A stretch of 64,000 nucleotides of DNA from contig NZ_JACIHE010000021.1 of the NCBI RefSeq assembly GCF_014198245.1, positions 58,143 through 122,142 of the forward strand, read 5' to 3'. This stretch comes from Bradyrhizobium sp. cir1 (GTDB taxonomy: Bacteria > Pseudomonadota > Alphaproteobacteria > Rhizobiales > Xanthobacteraceae). The stretch's first letter is position 1. Each line of letters begins with the position of its first letter. A program made the translations under genes and the position numbers. Of this stretch, positions 27,588 to 36,837 are shown in pieces. The notes below the pieces were generated by a model. That model had not been told where the DNA came from and ran no database searches. It was given only the letters and a program-made list of their open reading frames with translations.

Positions 27588-28412
27588 TCAGTCGTAAAAC
27601 TCCGGCGCCATCTTCTGGCTGTCGCGCTGGGCCTTGTCGTGGTTGATCCAGAGCTGCGCCTTCTCCCTGGTGAGGATTTCGGCGATTTTCTGCATCGAGG
27701 CCGCGGTCTGGTCCTTGTTGACGTTCATGCTGGGCACGCGGCGGTTGTCCCAATTATCCCTGAAGTGCACCGCGTCGCCGGAGAGGACCACCGCGCCGGT
27801 CTTGGGCAGCTTCACCAGCAGCGACTGGTGCCCCGGCGTGTGGCCGGGCGTCGACAGGATGGTCAGGCTGCCGTCGCCGAACACATCCTTGTCGCCTGCG
27901 AGTTGCTCGACCGGATGCGAGGGCTTGAAGCGCGGCTCGTTGTTGGCGCCGGGCCAGTCATATTCTGCCTTCTGCACGTAGAGCGTGGCCTGCGGGAACA
28001 GCTCGACATTGCCGGAATGGTCCGGATGCGTATGCGAGACGGCCATGGCCTTGATGTCGTCGGGCTTGACACTGAGCTGTTCGAGCTGGACGGCAAGTGT
28101 CTTCGGCCGGCGCCAGGTCACGGCCTTGGGATCGGCCGGTGCCAGGCCATTGGGCATGGCGGCGACGGCATCGGCGATGCCGGTGTCCCACAGGAACCAG
28201 CCCTTGGCGTGCTTGACGAGATAGCAGCTGTCGACGAAATCCATCGGCTTGCCCTCGTTGATGCCGGGCGTCCAGCGCGAGATGTCGCCGGCGGTGCCCT
28301 CGCCGCAGTTGAGGACGTAGAGCCTTTCGACGCCGGTCCTCTCCGACTGGGCCATCGCTGCATGACCGAACAAGGCGAGTGCGGCGGCGGCGAGCTTGAG
28401 CCTGGACATCAT
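27588..28412 (-). CDS. Secreted metallo-beta-lactamase-fold hydrolase, N-acyl-homoserine-lactonase-like
   Basis: 274 residues. A Sec signal peptide (LKLAAAALALFGHAAMAQ) directs export. The zinc site is H127-T-H129-P-D131-H132 (SHTHPDHSGN), with a later His in STPGHTPGHQSLL and the bridging Asp in VVLSGDAVHF, as in the AttM/AiiA lactonase branch. Such enzymes open the lactone ring of quorum-sensing signals, although other ester or lactone substrates are possible. A periplasmic location is unusual for AiiA-type enzymes. It stands alone between a membrane-protein gene and dmeF. Confidence 0.82.
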   Translation of the reverse strand: MMSRLKLAAAALALFGHAAMAQSERTGVERLYVLNCGEGTAGDISRWTPGINEGKPMDFVDSCYLVKHAKGWFLWDTGIADAVAAMPNGLAPADPKAVTWRRPKTLAVQLEQLSVKPDDIKAMAVSHTHPDHSGNVELFPQATLYVQKAEYDWPGANNEPRFKPSHPVEQLAGDKDVFGDGSLTILSTPGHTPGHQSLLVKLPKTGAVVLSGDAVHFRDNWDNRRVPSMNVNKDQTAASMQKIAEILTREKAQLWINHDKAQRDSQKMAPEFYD

Positions 28413-28500
28413 CCCTGGTCCTCCTTGGCAAGTGCTTGGGAAGCTGCGACCGAGGGATCAACCCCGGCCGCGCCGCAGAATTCCGCTCGCGCCGATCACA

Positions 28501-29475
28501 TCAGTGCGGGCAGGTCTCGACTTCGACCGTGACGTGGCTGAGGCCCTTCAGCCCGGCGAGCCGCTTCTTGTAGACCGCCGGCTGCTTCGGCTTGTCCGAC
28601 ACCACCGACACCAGCACGGCGCAATGGCCGGGGCCGACCTGCCACAGATGCAGATCGGTGACGCGGTCCTCGCCGACCTCCATGCGCGCCCGGATCACCC
28701 GCTCCAGCTTCTCGTCGGCGCGGACGTCGAGCAGCACCGCGCCTGACGACTTGATCAGGCCGAACGCCCAGCTTGCGATCACGGCGCTGCCGATCAGTCC
28801 GACCGCCGGGTCGGCCCAGACCCAGCCCGAAGACATCGCAACCACAAGGGCGCCGATCGCCAGCACCGAGGTTGCTGCGTCCGCCATGACGTGAACGTAG
28901 GCCGCACGAAGGTTGTTGTCGTGATGATGATGGTGGTGATCATGGTCGTGGTCATGATCATCGTGATCATGATGCGCATGGCTGTCGCCATGATCATGGC
29001 CGTGATGGTGATGGTCGTGGCTGTCGCGCAGCAGCCACGCGCTGGCGAGATTGACGCACAGCCCCAGCGCGGCCACCGCGATCGCCTCGCCATAGACGAT
29101 CGGCACCGGCGTGATCAGCCGCAGCACGCTCTCATAGGCGATCTCGACCGCGATCAGTCCCAGGATGATCGCGCTGGAGAAGGCGGCGAGATCGCCGAAC
29201 TTGCCGGTGCCGAAGGTGAAGTGCGCATTGCCCAGGTGCCGGCGCGCGAAGCGGTAGGCGAAGGCGGCAATGCCGAGCGCCGCCGCATGCGTTCCCATGT
29301 GCCAGCCGTCGGCCAGAAGCGCCATCGAGCCGAACAGCGAGCCGGCGACGATCTCGCCGACCATCATGACCAGCGTCAGCACAACGACGAGCCAGGTGCG
29401 CCGCTCGTTCTCGTCGTGCTTCTCACCCAGGAAGGCGTGGTCATGGGTCCACTGCTCGATGGAATGGGAGTGCAT
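28501..29475 (-). CDS. dmeF: Cation-diffusion-facilitator Co2+/Ni2+ efflux protein, DmeF-type
   Basis: 324 residues, six membrane segments. The DmeF hallmark WTHDHAFLG is at residues 9-17; transport-site residues are in ADGWHMGTHA (D56, H59, H63) and VHVMADAATSV. A histidine/aspartate-rich loop occupies residues 152-186 between membrane segments 4 and 5, a metal buffer typical of the family. The start at 29475 is chosen because GGAG lies upstream and the HDH motif is then near the N terminus. It is divergent from the chromate genes, forming a metal-resistance locus. No DmeR-type regulator is adjacent. Confidence 0.92.
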   Translation of the reverse strand: MHSHSIEQWTHDHAFLGEKHDENERRTWLVVVLTLVMMVGEIVAGSLFGSMALLADGWHMGTHAAALGIAAFAYRFARRHLGNAHFTFGTGKFGDLAAFSSAIILGLIAVEIAYESVLRLITPVPIVYGEAIAVAALGLCVNLASAWLLRDSHDHHHHGHDHGDSHAHHDHDDHDHDHDHHHHHHDNNLRAAYVHVMADAATSVLAIGALVVAMSSGWVWADPAVGLIGSAVIASWAFGLIKSSGAVLLDVRADEKLERVIRARMEVGEDRVTDLHLWQVGPGHCAVLVSVVSDKPKQPAVYKKRLAGLKGLSHVTVEVETCPH

Positions 29476-29677
29476 CGGCCAAATCTCCGGAAAACAGAAT
29501 CCGAAGGCCAATATAGGCCCCGGCGGAACATCTTTCTAACGGCAAATGCCGATGAAACCGGCGATTGACAGGCCCCCCCGGTTTCGCTGTAATTGGCGCC
29601 ATGGGGATTTGAGCGATCTCCCCACGAGGCGACATGCCCAAGTATCGCGTCCCGTTCGGTTTATGCGAGGACGCATC

Positions 29678-30496
29678 ATGTCTACATTCACGACCATATC
29701 ACCTGACAAATTGGCCCGGCTGATCGGAACTGCGAACGCGCCGGTCCTGATCGACGTGCGGACGGAGGAGGATTTTGCCGCCGACCGGCGGCTGATCCCC
29801 GGCTCCATCAAGCGCAGCCACGAGACCGTTGCGGAATGGGGCTGCGAATTTGCCGGCCGCTCGGTCATCGTCTCCTGCCTGCGCGGCGGCAAGCTCGCGC
29901 AGGGCACGGCCGCCTGGCTGAGGCAACTCGGCGTACAGGCAGAGACGCTCGATGGCGGCTTCGAGGGCTGGAAAGCGGCAAACCTGCCGTTGCTCGACAC
30001 CAGCAAGCTGCCGCCGCGCGACGCCAAGGGGCGCACCGTCTGGGTCACGCGGGCGCGGCCGAAGGTCGACCGCATCGCCTGCCCCTGGCTGATCCGCCGC
30101 TTCGTCGATCCCGATGCGGTGTTCCTGTATGTGGCGCCGTCCGAGGTCGTCGCGGTCGGCGAGCACTTCAACGCCGCCCCCTTCGACATCGAGAACGTGT
30201 TCTGGAGCCACCGCGGCGAGCTCTGCACCTTCGACGTCATGATCGAGGAGTTCGGCATTGCGACGCCGGCCCTGCTCCGCCTCGCGACGCTGGTCCGCGG
30301 CGCCGACACCGCGCGGCCGGATCTGGCGCCGGAGGCAGCGGGCCTGCTTGCGGCCTCGCTCGGGCTATCGCGGATGTATGACGACGATCTCGAGCAGCTC
30401 GAGGCCGGCGTGACACTCTACGATGCCTTCTACCGCTGGTGCCGCGACGCCACCACCGAGACGCACAACTGGCCGACCAACAAGGTGAAGGCGTAA
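29678..30496 (+). CDS. Rhodanese-ChrB fusion, chromate-resistance protein
   Basis: 272 residues, two domains. Residues 1-110 are a rhodanese domain with the catalytic loop C67-LRGGKLA and the ending LDGGFEGWKAANLP. Residues ~120-272 match the ChrB C-terminal domain (TVWVTRARPKVDRIACPWLIRRFVDPDAVFLYV, HRGELCTFDVMIEEFG). ChrB proteins regulate or support chromate efflux. The stop overlaps the ATG of chrA (TAATG, 30494-30498), so the two are coupled. The ATG at 29678 is preferred over an upstream in-frame start. Confidence 0.9.
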   Translation: MSTFTTISPDKLARLIGTANAPVLIDVRTEEDFAADRRLIPGSIKRSHETVAEWGCEFAGRSVIVSCLRGGKLAQGTAAWLRQLGVQAETLDGGFEGWKAANLPLLDTSKLPPRDAKGRTVWVTRARPKVDRIACPWLIRRFVDPDAVFLYVAPSEVVAVGEHFNAAPFDIENVFWSHRGELCTFDVMIEEFGIATPALLRLATLVRGADTARPDLAPEAAGLLAASLGLSRMYDDDLEQLEAGVTLYDAFYRWCRDATTETHNWPTNKVKA

Positions 30497-31881
30497 TGGA
30501 CACCCGCGCCAATGCAACGGGAGCTGATGCCGGTCACGGCATCAGCTTCAACGAGGCTTTCCGCGTCTGGCTCCGCGTCGCCTGCCTGAGTTTTGGCGGG
30601 CCCGCGGGCCAGATCGCGGTGATGCACCGCATCCTGGTCGAGGAGAAGAAGTGGATCTCCGAGGGCCGCTTCCTGCATGCGCTCAACTATTGCATGCTGC
30701 TGCCGGGACCGGAGGCGCAGCAGCTTGCGACCTATGTCGGCTGGCTGATGCATCGCACCGCCGGCGGGCTGATGGCGGGCGGGTTGTTCGTCCTGCCCGG
30801 CATCATCGCCATCATGGCCTTGAGCTACATCTACGCGGCTTTCGGCAATGTCAGCTTCGTCGAGGCGCTGTTCTTCGGCCTCAAGGCCGCCGTGCTCGCC
30901 ATCGTGGTCGAGGCCGTGGTGCGCGTCGGCAAGCGCGCGCTGAAGAACCGCATCATGATCGCGCTCGCCGCAATCGCCTTCGTCGCGATCTTCTTCTTCG
31001 CCGTCCCCTTCCCGATCATCATCATCGCCGCCGGCGTGATCGGATATATCGGCGCAAGGCAAGGCCGGCCGGAATTCGCCCCGGCCGGTCACGGTCATGG
31101 CGGCAGCGGCGCGGCGATCGACAGCATGCTCGGTGAGGCCGTGCCGGATCACGTCCGCCCCGACACGGCGCGCGCGATCCGCGTCGGTGCGCTGTGGCTC
31201 GCCCTCTGGCTGGTGCCGGTGATCGCGCTGCTCGCCGCGTTCGGACAGGCCAACGTCTTCAGCCAGATCGCGCTATTCTTCTCGAAGATGGCGCTCGTCA
31301 CCTTCGGCGGCGCATACGCCGTGCTGGCCTATGTCGCCCAGCAGGCGGTCGAGCATTATCATTGGCTGAAGCCGCACGAGATGCTCGACGGCCTCGGCAT
31401 GGCCGAGACCACGCCGGGCCCACTGATCATGGTGCTGCAGTTCGTGGGCTTCATGGCGGCCTATCGCGACCCGGGCGGCCTGTCGCCGATGGTCGCTGCA
31501 ACCTTCGGCGGATTGCTCGCGACCTGGGTCACCTTCACGCCCTGCTTCCTCTGGATCTTCGTCGGCGCCCCCTATATCGAGCGCCTGCGCGGCAACACGG
31601 GACTTGCCGGCGCGCTGAGCGCGATCACCGCCGCGGTCGTCGGCGTGATCCTCAACCTCTCGATCTGGTTCGCGCTGCACACGCTGTTCCGCGAGACCGT
31701 GCCGGTGCATGCGTTTCCGCTGAATTTCGATATGCCGGTGCTGACAAGCGTCGATGTGCCGGCGCTGGTGCTGGCGATCGCGGCGGCAACGGCGATCTTC
31801 CGGCTGAAGCTGGGCATGCTGACGGTGCTGGCGGGAAGCTGCGCGGCGGGGGTGGCGCTAAGGCTGGCGGGGGTGATTTGA
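30496..31881 (+). CDS. chrA: Chromate efflux transporter
   Basis: 461 residues, long-chain CHR family with two homologous halves. Each half begins with the signature: FRVWLRVACLSFGGPAGQIAVMHR in the first and FFSKMALVTFGGAYAVLAYVAQ in the second, with GLGMAETTPGPLIMVLQFVGF as the conserved second-half motif. ChrA exports chromate by proton antiport. Coupled to the rhodanese-ChrB gene. Sulphate-like substrates cannot be excluded. Confidence 0.94.
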   Translation: MDTRANATGADAGHGISFNEAFRVWLRVACLSFGGPAGQIAVMHRILVEEKKWISEGRFLHALNYCMLLPGPEAQQLATYVGWLMHRTAGGLMAGGLFVLPGIIAIMALSYIYAAFGNVSFVEALFFGLKAAVLAIVVEAVVRVGKRALKNRIMIALAAIAFVAIFFFAVPFPIIIIAAGVIGYIGARQGRPEFAPAGHGHGGSGAAIDSMLGEAVPDHVRPDTARAIRVGALWLALWLVPVIALLAAFGQANVFSQIALFFSKMALVTFGGAYAVLAYVAQQAVEHYHWLKPHEMLDGLGMAETTPGPLIMVLQFVGFMAAYRDPGGLSPMVAATFGGLLATWVTFTPCFLWIFVGAPYIERLRGNTGLAGALSAITAAVVGVILNLSIWFALHTLFRETVPVHAFPLNFDMPVLTSVDVPALVLAIAAATAIFRLKLGMLTVLAGSCAAGVALRLAGVI

Positions 31882-32001
31882 GGCACGTACTCGTCGGTTC
31901 GTTGGTCCGGTTTGCTGTTGGAAGGCGACATCGAAGCCGACGGGGCTGCATGGCGGCTTTGGGCCAATTTCGGACTCATGCAGTGCAGAAAAATAGCGTG
32001 A

Positions 32002-32982
32002 CTATTCGATCACCTCGTCGGCGCTGGTGAGTAACGAAGGCGGCACTGTGAGGCCGAGCGCTTTGGCAGTTTTGATGTTGATGACCAACTCGAATTTGGT
32101 CGGCTGCTCCACCGGCAGATCGGCAGGCTTGGCGCCCTTGAGGACCTTTCCCGCGTAAACACCGACCATGCGAAAGGCAGATGCAAGGTTCGATCCGTAG
32201 CTGATCAGGCCGCCGACAGCGACGTTCTCGCGCCACGCATAGATCGCCGGAACGGCATGGCGCGCTGCCAGCGCCGCGAGCCGCTCGCGCTGGCTGCTCA
32301 GGAACGGATCCGCAGCGACGACGAGCGCGTCAGCATGCAGTTGGATCAGGGAGGCGAAGGCTGCGTCGATCTCGCTTTCGCTGCCGGCTTTCAGCACATG
32401 CAGCTGCAACCCCTTCGCTCGTGCCGCTTGCTGTACCTCTCGAATGACATGCTCGGCCGTCGAGGTGTTCGGGTTCACCAGCAGGGCGAACACCCCAGCC
32501 CGCGGAACCAGCTCGGACAGCAGCTCAAGGCGCTTGGCAATCAGCTCGTTGGCCACGGTGATGACACCCGTGAGGTTGCCGCCCGGCCGGGCGAGGCTGG
32601 CGATCAGTTCGTCTGCGACCGGGTCGGCGCCACCCCTGAAGACGATCGGGATCGTCGAGGTCGCGCTTTTCGCGGCTAATGCCGAAGGCGGGCTGCTCGC
32701 CATGATCAAATCGACGTTGCGGCCGACGAGATCGGCGGCCAATGCAGGCAGCCGGTCGTAATGACCCTCCGCGTAGCGGTATTCAATCGCCACATTCCGT
32801 CCCTCGACGTAGCCGGCTTCGCCCAGGCCCTGGCGGAACGCGCGCAAAAACGGTGAAGCCGAGTCGGGCGCCCCGGTGGCAAGGACGCCGATCACCGGCA
32901 TCGCCTTCTGCTGCGCGCGTGCAGCGAACGGCCGTGCGGCCACCGCGCCGCCGAGAAGTGCGACGAATGTCCGCCGCCTCAT
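32002..32982 (-). CDS. ABC-transporter substrate-binding protein (PF04392 type)
   Basis: 326 residues with an Arg-rich secretion signal (MRRRTFVALLGGAVAARPFAARAQ). The mature protein shows the family features PVIGVLATGAP, FRQGLGEAGYVEGRNVAIEYRYAEG, LPALAADLVGRNVDLI and FRGGADPVADELIASLARPGGNLTG. This branch is very abundant in Bradyrhizobium, usually as orphans, and members bind amino acids or related compounds. No permease or ATPase gene is adjacent. The ligand is unknown. Confidence 0.88.
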   Translation of the reverse strand: MRRRTFVALLGGAVAARPFAARAQQKAMPVIGVLATGAPDSASPFLRAFRQGLGEAGYVEGRNVAIEYRYAEGHYDRLPALAADLVGRNVDLIMASSPPSALAAKSATSTIPIVFRGGADPVADELIASLARPGGNLTGVITVANELIAKRLELLSELVPRAGVFALLVNPNTSTAEHVIREVQQAARAKGLQLHVLKAGSESEIDAAFASLIQLHADALVVAADPFLSSQRERLAALAARHAVPAIYAWRENVAVGGLISYGSNLASAFRMVGVYAGKVLKGAKPADLPVEQPTKFELVINIKTAKALGLTVPPSLLTSADEVIE

Positions 32983-33259
32983 GGGGCTTCCCCTCCTGCA
33001 CAGACTCCAAGCGAGCTTAGGCTATCACATTCGGGCGTGATGCCGGTTGTTGTGCATCATAGCAAAATTTGTGGGCCAATGTCTCAGATGGGTCAAAGGC
33101 TGCCCTCGGTAGCCAGCATCACCTTAGTCTGTTCACCTCTCGGAAGCGGCCATTGCGGCGCTCCCGGTAGAGGTCAGCCACGGGCCAGCACCAGACATCT
33201 TGGCATTGCAGTGAATTCGCGTCGCCTGTCGCAAAGGGTCCAATTCGCGGCCTTGCAAG

Positions 33260-34123
33260 TCAGTACAAGACTGACGGGAAGTAGCTTCCCTGCGGCTCGC
33301 GGTACTCGCCGATCGTCATCAGCGTCATCGGCCTGATCGCACGGTAGCCTTGCGTCAGACACCAGCGAAACAACGCCGCGCGTCGGGCCGGCAAGAGGAA
33401 AGAGATTGGCTGTTTCACGATTCGGGGCGCCCCGAGGAGCAGCGCCTGCATATCCTCCTCTGTTTCGGCGACCCCGTGATTGGCCAGCCAGATCGTCGGC
33501 GTCGCCATGTAGGCCCGCACACGTGTGTCCCGCAGCGCCACGATTGGTGCCCCCGTCGCGAGCGCGTCGCGCAACTCGTTCGTGCGCGTGTAGCCGTGGA
33601 CGCTCTCGTGCAAGCGCTCGCAGCCTGCCATGTCCGACGCCGTTAAAGGTCGTATCTCCCAGTGCGACGGCGGCGCGGTCTGCGGCGCGCCCGAGAGCAC
33701 CACAAGAATTTCCCGCGCGTCGAAGCCAAGGGCCGCATAGAGTGAGAGCGACTGGACGTTGAAAGTATCCTGAAGAAGACGGACGCCCCGCGCGCCGCGC
33801 GCCCGCTCAAGGACCGCTTCCATCAGTTGCCGCCCGGTCCCGTGCCCCTGCGCGGCCGGATCGACGACGATCGGACCAACCGCCCGGATCGGGTCTCGCT
33901 CGCTGAGAAAATTGAATCCGACGATGCGGCCGTGGGCCTCGGCCACCACTGCGAAGACCGAGGGGTGTCGAATGAAGCCGCCGACGCGCTGCGTGGCGAC
34001 GTCCACTGACGGAAAGATCAGCGGAAAACCATAGCGCTCATTGACGGCTCGAAATCCCTCGTAGCAGATGCGACCGCACGCGTTTGCATCTTTATCCGTT
34101 GCAGGTCGGATGGCGATGTCCAT
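33260..34123 (-). CDS. GNAT-family N-acetyltransferase, two-domain
   Basis: 287 residues from the ATG at 34123 (MDIAIRPATDKDANACG). The N-terminal half is a GNAT domain with the acetyl-CoA loop VDPAAQGHGTGRQLMEAVL and the strand YAALGFDAREI. The C-terminal half begins again with WEIRPLTASDMAGCERL, resembling a degenerate second GNAT domain, and ends RAIRPMTLMTIGEY. The substrate is unknown. Flanking spacers are rich in non-coding repeats, which fits an accessory gene. Confidence 0.85.
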   Translation of the reverse strand: MDIAIRPATDKDANACGRICYEGFRAVNERYGFPLIFPSVDVATQRVGGFIRHPSVFAVVAEAHGRIVGFNFLSERDPIRAVGPIVVDPAAQGHGTGRQLMEAVLERARGARGVRLLQDTFNVQSLSLYAALGFDAREILVVLSGAPQTAPPSHWEIRPLTASDMAGCERLHESVHGYTRTNELRDALATGAPIVALRDTRVRAYMATPTIWLANHGVAETEEDMQALLLGAPRIVKQPISFLLPARRAALFRWCLTQGYRAIRPMTLMTIGEYREPQGSYFPSVLY

Positions 34124-34830
34124 TGGAGCCACCTTTCGAATATGCCCATCTTGGCCGATCGAGCGTGGCCATACTCTACGATGTTTTGCCGTCGGTGGCA
34201 CGCTGGCCTCCCAACGCTGGATGGATGGCGGTCCCATGTCGCCTTCGGGTCATAAGCCGTCGATGATGACCAAGCGGGGCGACTTCCGCATTGCCCTTGG
34301 AAGCTGCCATTCACGAGCACCCGTCCTCAAAGAAAAGCTCGTAGCAGCGCGCCCGTCGGGCAAAACAGCCCGATCAGTTTGACCAAGCCGCCTGTCAAGC
34401 CCCACCTCACAAAATATTCCACTTTACCGAAATTCGGATTTGTCGTAAACACGAAACACCCTGGCCCGAGACAAGGGGCGGATCGCGATCGTCACGAACC
34501 GCGGGCCGGGCAGCGATGGACGCGACGGCGTCGGGCACGATCGGCATTGCAGGGCGGCTTCGGCCGTGAGCAATGGCCGTCGCGCGAACGACACGACGCC
34601 GACAGCGTCTTCGCATGGCTTCGGGGGCGAGCACACGCCATCCCTCGGATTCCCAGCGAAGACGTGCGCGGACGGAGAAGTCGTGTGGTCCTGACGCCCG
34701 GGGTCTGTGCGTCAAGGCTTGCGGTGATGTGGCGGCCGACCGGCACGCGCATCAGCCATCCGCAAGGCGACGGGGGCAATAGTGCATCGCTCCCCGGGGA
34801 GAGCACGAAGGACACCGTTAAAACCATTCG

Positions 34831-34934
34831 CGCAGGGAAGGCCGGGCGACCGGCGACACCTGTGGTCCACCCCGTGTGCATTTTTTGTGGCGCACGGACT
34901 TGCGGGTGCCAGCAGGCGCCCGGCCTTCCCTGCG
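34831..34934. repeat. 104-bp element with a perfect 18-bp terminal inverted repeat
   Basis: CGCAGGGAAGGCCGGGCG at 34831-34848 and its exact reverse complement at 34917-34934 enclose a core with CACCTGTGGTCCACCCCGTG. The closed hairpin would be very stable. Single copy here. Confidence 0.85.
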
Positions 34935-35053
34935 CCCTTGTCTCTGCGAGGGCACGTCGAGAGGTCAAACTCGGGCGAGATGCGCCGCGAGAAGGCGATG
35001 GCGTGTCTGCTGTTTGACATGGGAATTGGACGCGACGGCTTCGGGCCTTGCTC

Positions 35054-35140
35054 CGTCATTGCGAGGAGCCCTTGCGACGAAGCAATCCAGAATCCCTCCG
35101 CGGAAAGATCCTGGATTGCTTCGCTGCGCTCGCAATGACG
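35054..35140. repeat. 87-bp inverted-repeat element, family A copy 3 (inverted)
   Basis: Same outer ends CGTCATTGCGAG/CTCGCAATGACG-type and same 87-bp length as copies 1 and 2, but the inner sequence is in the opposite orientation (GGAGCCCTTGCGACGAAGC first). Confidence 0.9.
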
Positions 35141-35170
35141 GTGTTGATATAGCTTGCGCCACACTATTGG

Positions 35171-35274
35171 TGTCATCGCCCGGCTTGACCGGGCGATCCA
35201 GTACTCCGAGACGGTCGTGATTGAGACGAGAAGCCGCGGAGTACTGGATGCCCCGGACAAGCCGGGGCATGACA
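35171..35274. repeat. Inverted-repeat element, family B copy 3
   Basis: TGTCATCGCCCGGCTTGACCGGGCGATCCAGTACTCC... to ...GAGTACTGGATGCCCCGG...CCGGGGCATGACA. It lies 31 bp downstream of family A copy 3 and 15 bp before the stop of the GMC oxidoreductase gene. Confidence 0.9.
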
Positions 35275-35288
35275 CCGTCGTTGTCGTG

Positions 35289-36833
35289 CTACCGCATCAT
35301 CATCCGCGCAATCGCCTCGCCGATCACCACCGTCGTGAAATGGGTGTTGGCGCGGCAGTCGGACGGCATGATCGAGGCGTCGGCGACGCGCAGGCCGGAG
35401 ATGCCTTTCACCGTGCCATCGGGGTTGACCACGCCGTCGGGGTCGCCAACGCCGCTCATGCGGCAGCTGCCGGCGGCGTGCTGGATGTCGCCGGTCTCTC
35501 GCCGCAGCAGCGCATCGAGCTCGTGATCGGGCAGGTGAGCGGCCTGCGGCAGCGTCAGGTCGGTGTCGGTCAGCCTGATCCAGTCGGCGATGCCGGACAG
35601 CGCCGGCTGCGAGGTGATCACGGCAAGGCGTTTCACCGCATCCATCATCCGCAGCATGTCGCGGAGATCGGCCAGCATGTTCTCCTCGACGACAGGATCG
35701 ATCGCGGGATCGGTCGAGGCCAGCTTGAGCGTGCCACGCGAATAGGCGTTGAACAGCCCAGCCCCGATCGCTCCGGGCACGCCGATGCCGCGGTGGTTGA
35801 AGGCGATCAGGATCATGTCGCGCTTGCCGCCATTGGCGAGGCCCGAAGAATAGGTCACGCAGCAATTGGTGTGGCGGGTGTCGGGATCGGTGGGACGAAG
35901 CTCCTCCCGCAGCTGGATCGTCGCGCGAAACAGCGGGTGGTCGAAGAAGTGGCGGCCGACCGGCAGATCGCGCTCGACCGCGATCCCCATCGCCTTCAAC
36001 TCTTCCGCAGGTCCAATGCCCGAGCGCAGCAGGATCGCCGGGCTGTGGATCGCGCCGGCGCACAGCACGATCTGGCGCGCGCTGATGTCGTAGGTGCCCT
36101 GCCCCTCGATGTGGACGCGGAGGCCGGTCGCCCTTCCGTCGCTGATCAACACGCGGTCGACCAGTGCGTGGCCGCGGATATCCAGATTGGCGCGGCCGCG
36201 CGCTGGCTCGAGATAGCCCTCGTTGGTGGTGATGCGGCGCAAGTTGCGGCTGTTGATGGGATAGCAGGCAACGCCCTCGCCGTCAGGACCGTTGAGATCG
36301 GCGCACCAGGGATAGCCGCTGGCCAGCGCGGCATCGTGCAAGCCGCGATCGATCGGGCCCCATGTCTCTGATGGAGCGCGGTAGACCGGCAGCGGTCCGC
36401 CGCGTCCGTGGCCCGCGGCGTCGCCGAACTCCAGATCGTCCTCGATCACGGAGAATAGCGGCATCACCTCTTTCGCCGACCAGCCGGCGCAGCCGTTGGC
36501 CGCCCATTCGTCGAAGGCATCGGCGACACCGCGAATGGCGATCTGGCCGTTCATCATCGATGAGCCGCCGAGACCCTTGCCGCGCCAGTAGAAGCGCGGC
36601 TCCTGCCCCGCCACGCGGCGCGTCAGGAGATCAGGCCACTGCCATTTCTCCTGATACTCACGCTTGTGGATGATCGGGATCGGGTTCGGCGTCCTCACTT
36701 CCCAGGGTGCCTCGTCGGCGCGCCAGTCGAGACCGGCCTCTAACAGCAGCACGCGACGCGCGGGATCTTCGGAGAGCCTTGCGGCAACAGCCGCGCCGGC
36801 GGAGCCGCCGCCGACAACAATGACATCGTACAT
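35289..36833 (-). CDS. GMC-family FAD oxidoreductase (choline-dehydrogenase-like)
   Basis: 514 residues. The N-terminal FAD-binding motif is VIVVGGGSAGAAVAARLSE with the following LLLEAG. GMC signatures are RGKGLGGSSMMNGQIAIRG, LCAGAIHSPAILLRSGIGP and the C-terminal catalytic block HAAGSCRMSG...GLRVADASIMP. These enzymes oxidise alcohols or sugars. The start at 36833 lies 5 bp after the stop of the upstream binding-protein gene, so the two are co-transcribed and probably act on the same compound (inference). The substrate is unknown; the choline label is only by similarity. Confidence 0.9.
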   Translation of the reverse strand: MYDVIVVGGGSAGAAVAARLSEDPARRVLLLEAGLDWRADEAPWEVRTPNPIPIIHKREYQEKWQWPDLLTRRVAGQEPRFYWRGKGLGGSSMMNGQIAIRGVADAFDEWAANGCAGWSAKEVMPLFSVIEDDLEFGDAAGHGRGGPLPVYRAPSETWGPIDRGLHDAALASGYPWCADLNGPDGEGVACYPINSRNLRRITTNEGYLEPARGRANLDIRGHALVDRVLISDGRATGLRVHIEGQGTYDISARQIVLCAGAIHSPAILLRSGIGPAEELKAMGIAVERDLPVGRHFFDHPLFRATIQLREELRPTDPDTRHTNCCVTYSSGLANGGKRDMILIAFNHRGIGVPGAIGAGLFNAYSRGTLKLASTDPAIDPVVEENMLADLRDMLRMMDAVKRLAVITSQPALSGIADWIRLTDTDLTLPQAAHLPDHELDALLRRETGDIQHAAGSCRMSGVGDPDGVVNPDGTVKGISGLRVADASIMPSDCRANTHFTTVVIGEAIARMMMR

Positions 36834-36837
36834 CGCG

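Larger units (their letters stand above)
34124..35288. other. 1.2-kb gene-free island composed largely of repeats
   Basis: No frame looks like a real gene: candidates lack family motifs, have mixed strands and overlap each other. The right half is a stack of inverted repeats (34831-34934, 35054-35140, 35171-35274). The stretch 34440-34830, including CTCCCCGGGGAG at 34791-34802, resembles a long dispersed repeat I recall from other Bradyrhizobium spacers. Confidence 0.55.

Noticed and set aside
28891..29568. Plus-strand frame with a run of Met/Val residues
   Set aside because: It is the reverse complement of the His/Asp-rich loop of dmeF; the apparent membrane segment is an artefact of CAT/GAT codons read backwards.
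32983..33259. Possible gene remnant between the binding-protein and acetyltransferase genes
   Set aside because: No frame shows similarity to a known protein, and no repeat ends or target duplications can be defined.
34379..35017. Several overlapping frames of 100-210 codons in the repeat island
   Set aside because: They overlap each other on both strands, contain repeat sequence and lack recognisable motifs or start signals.
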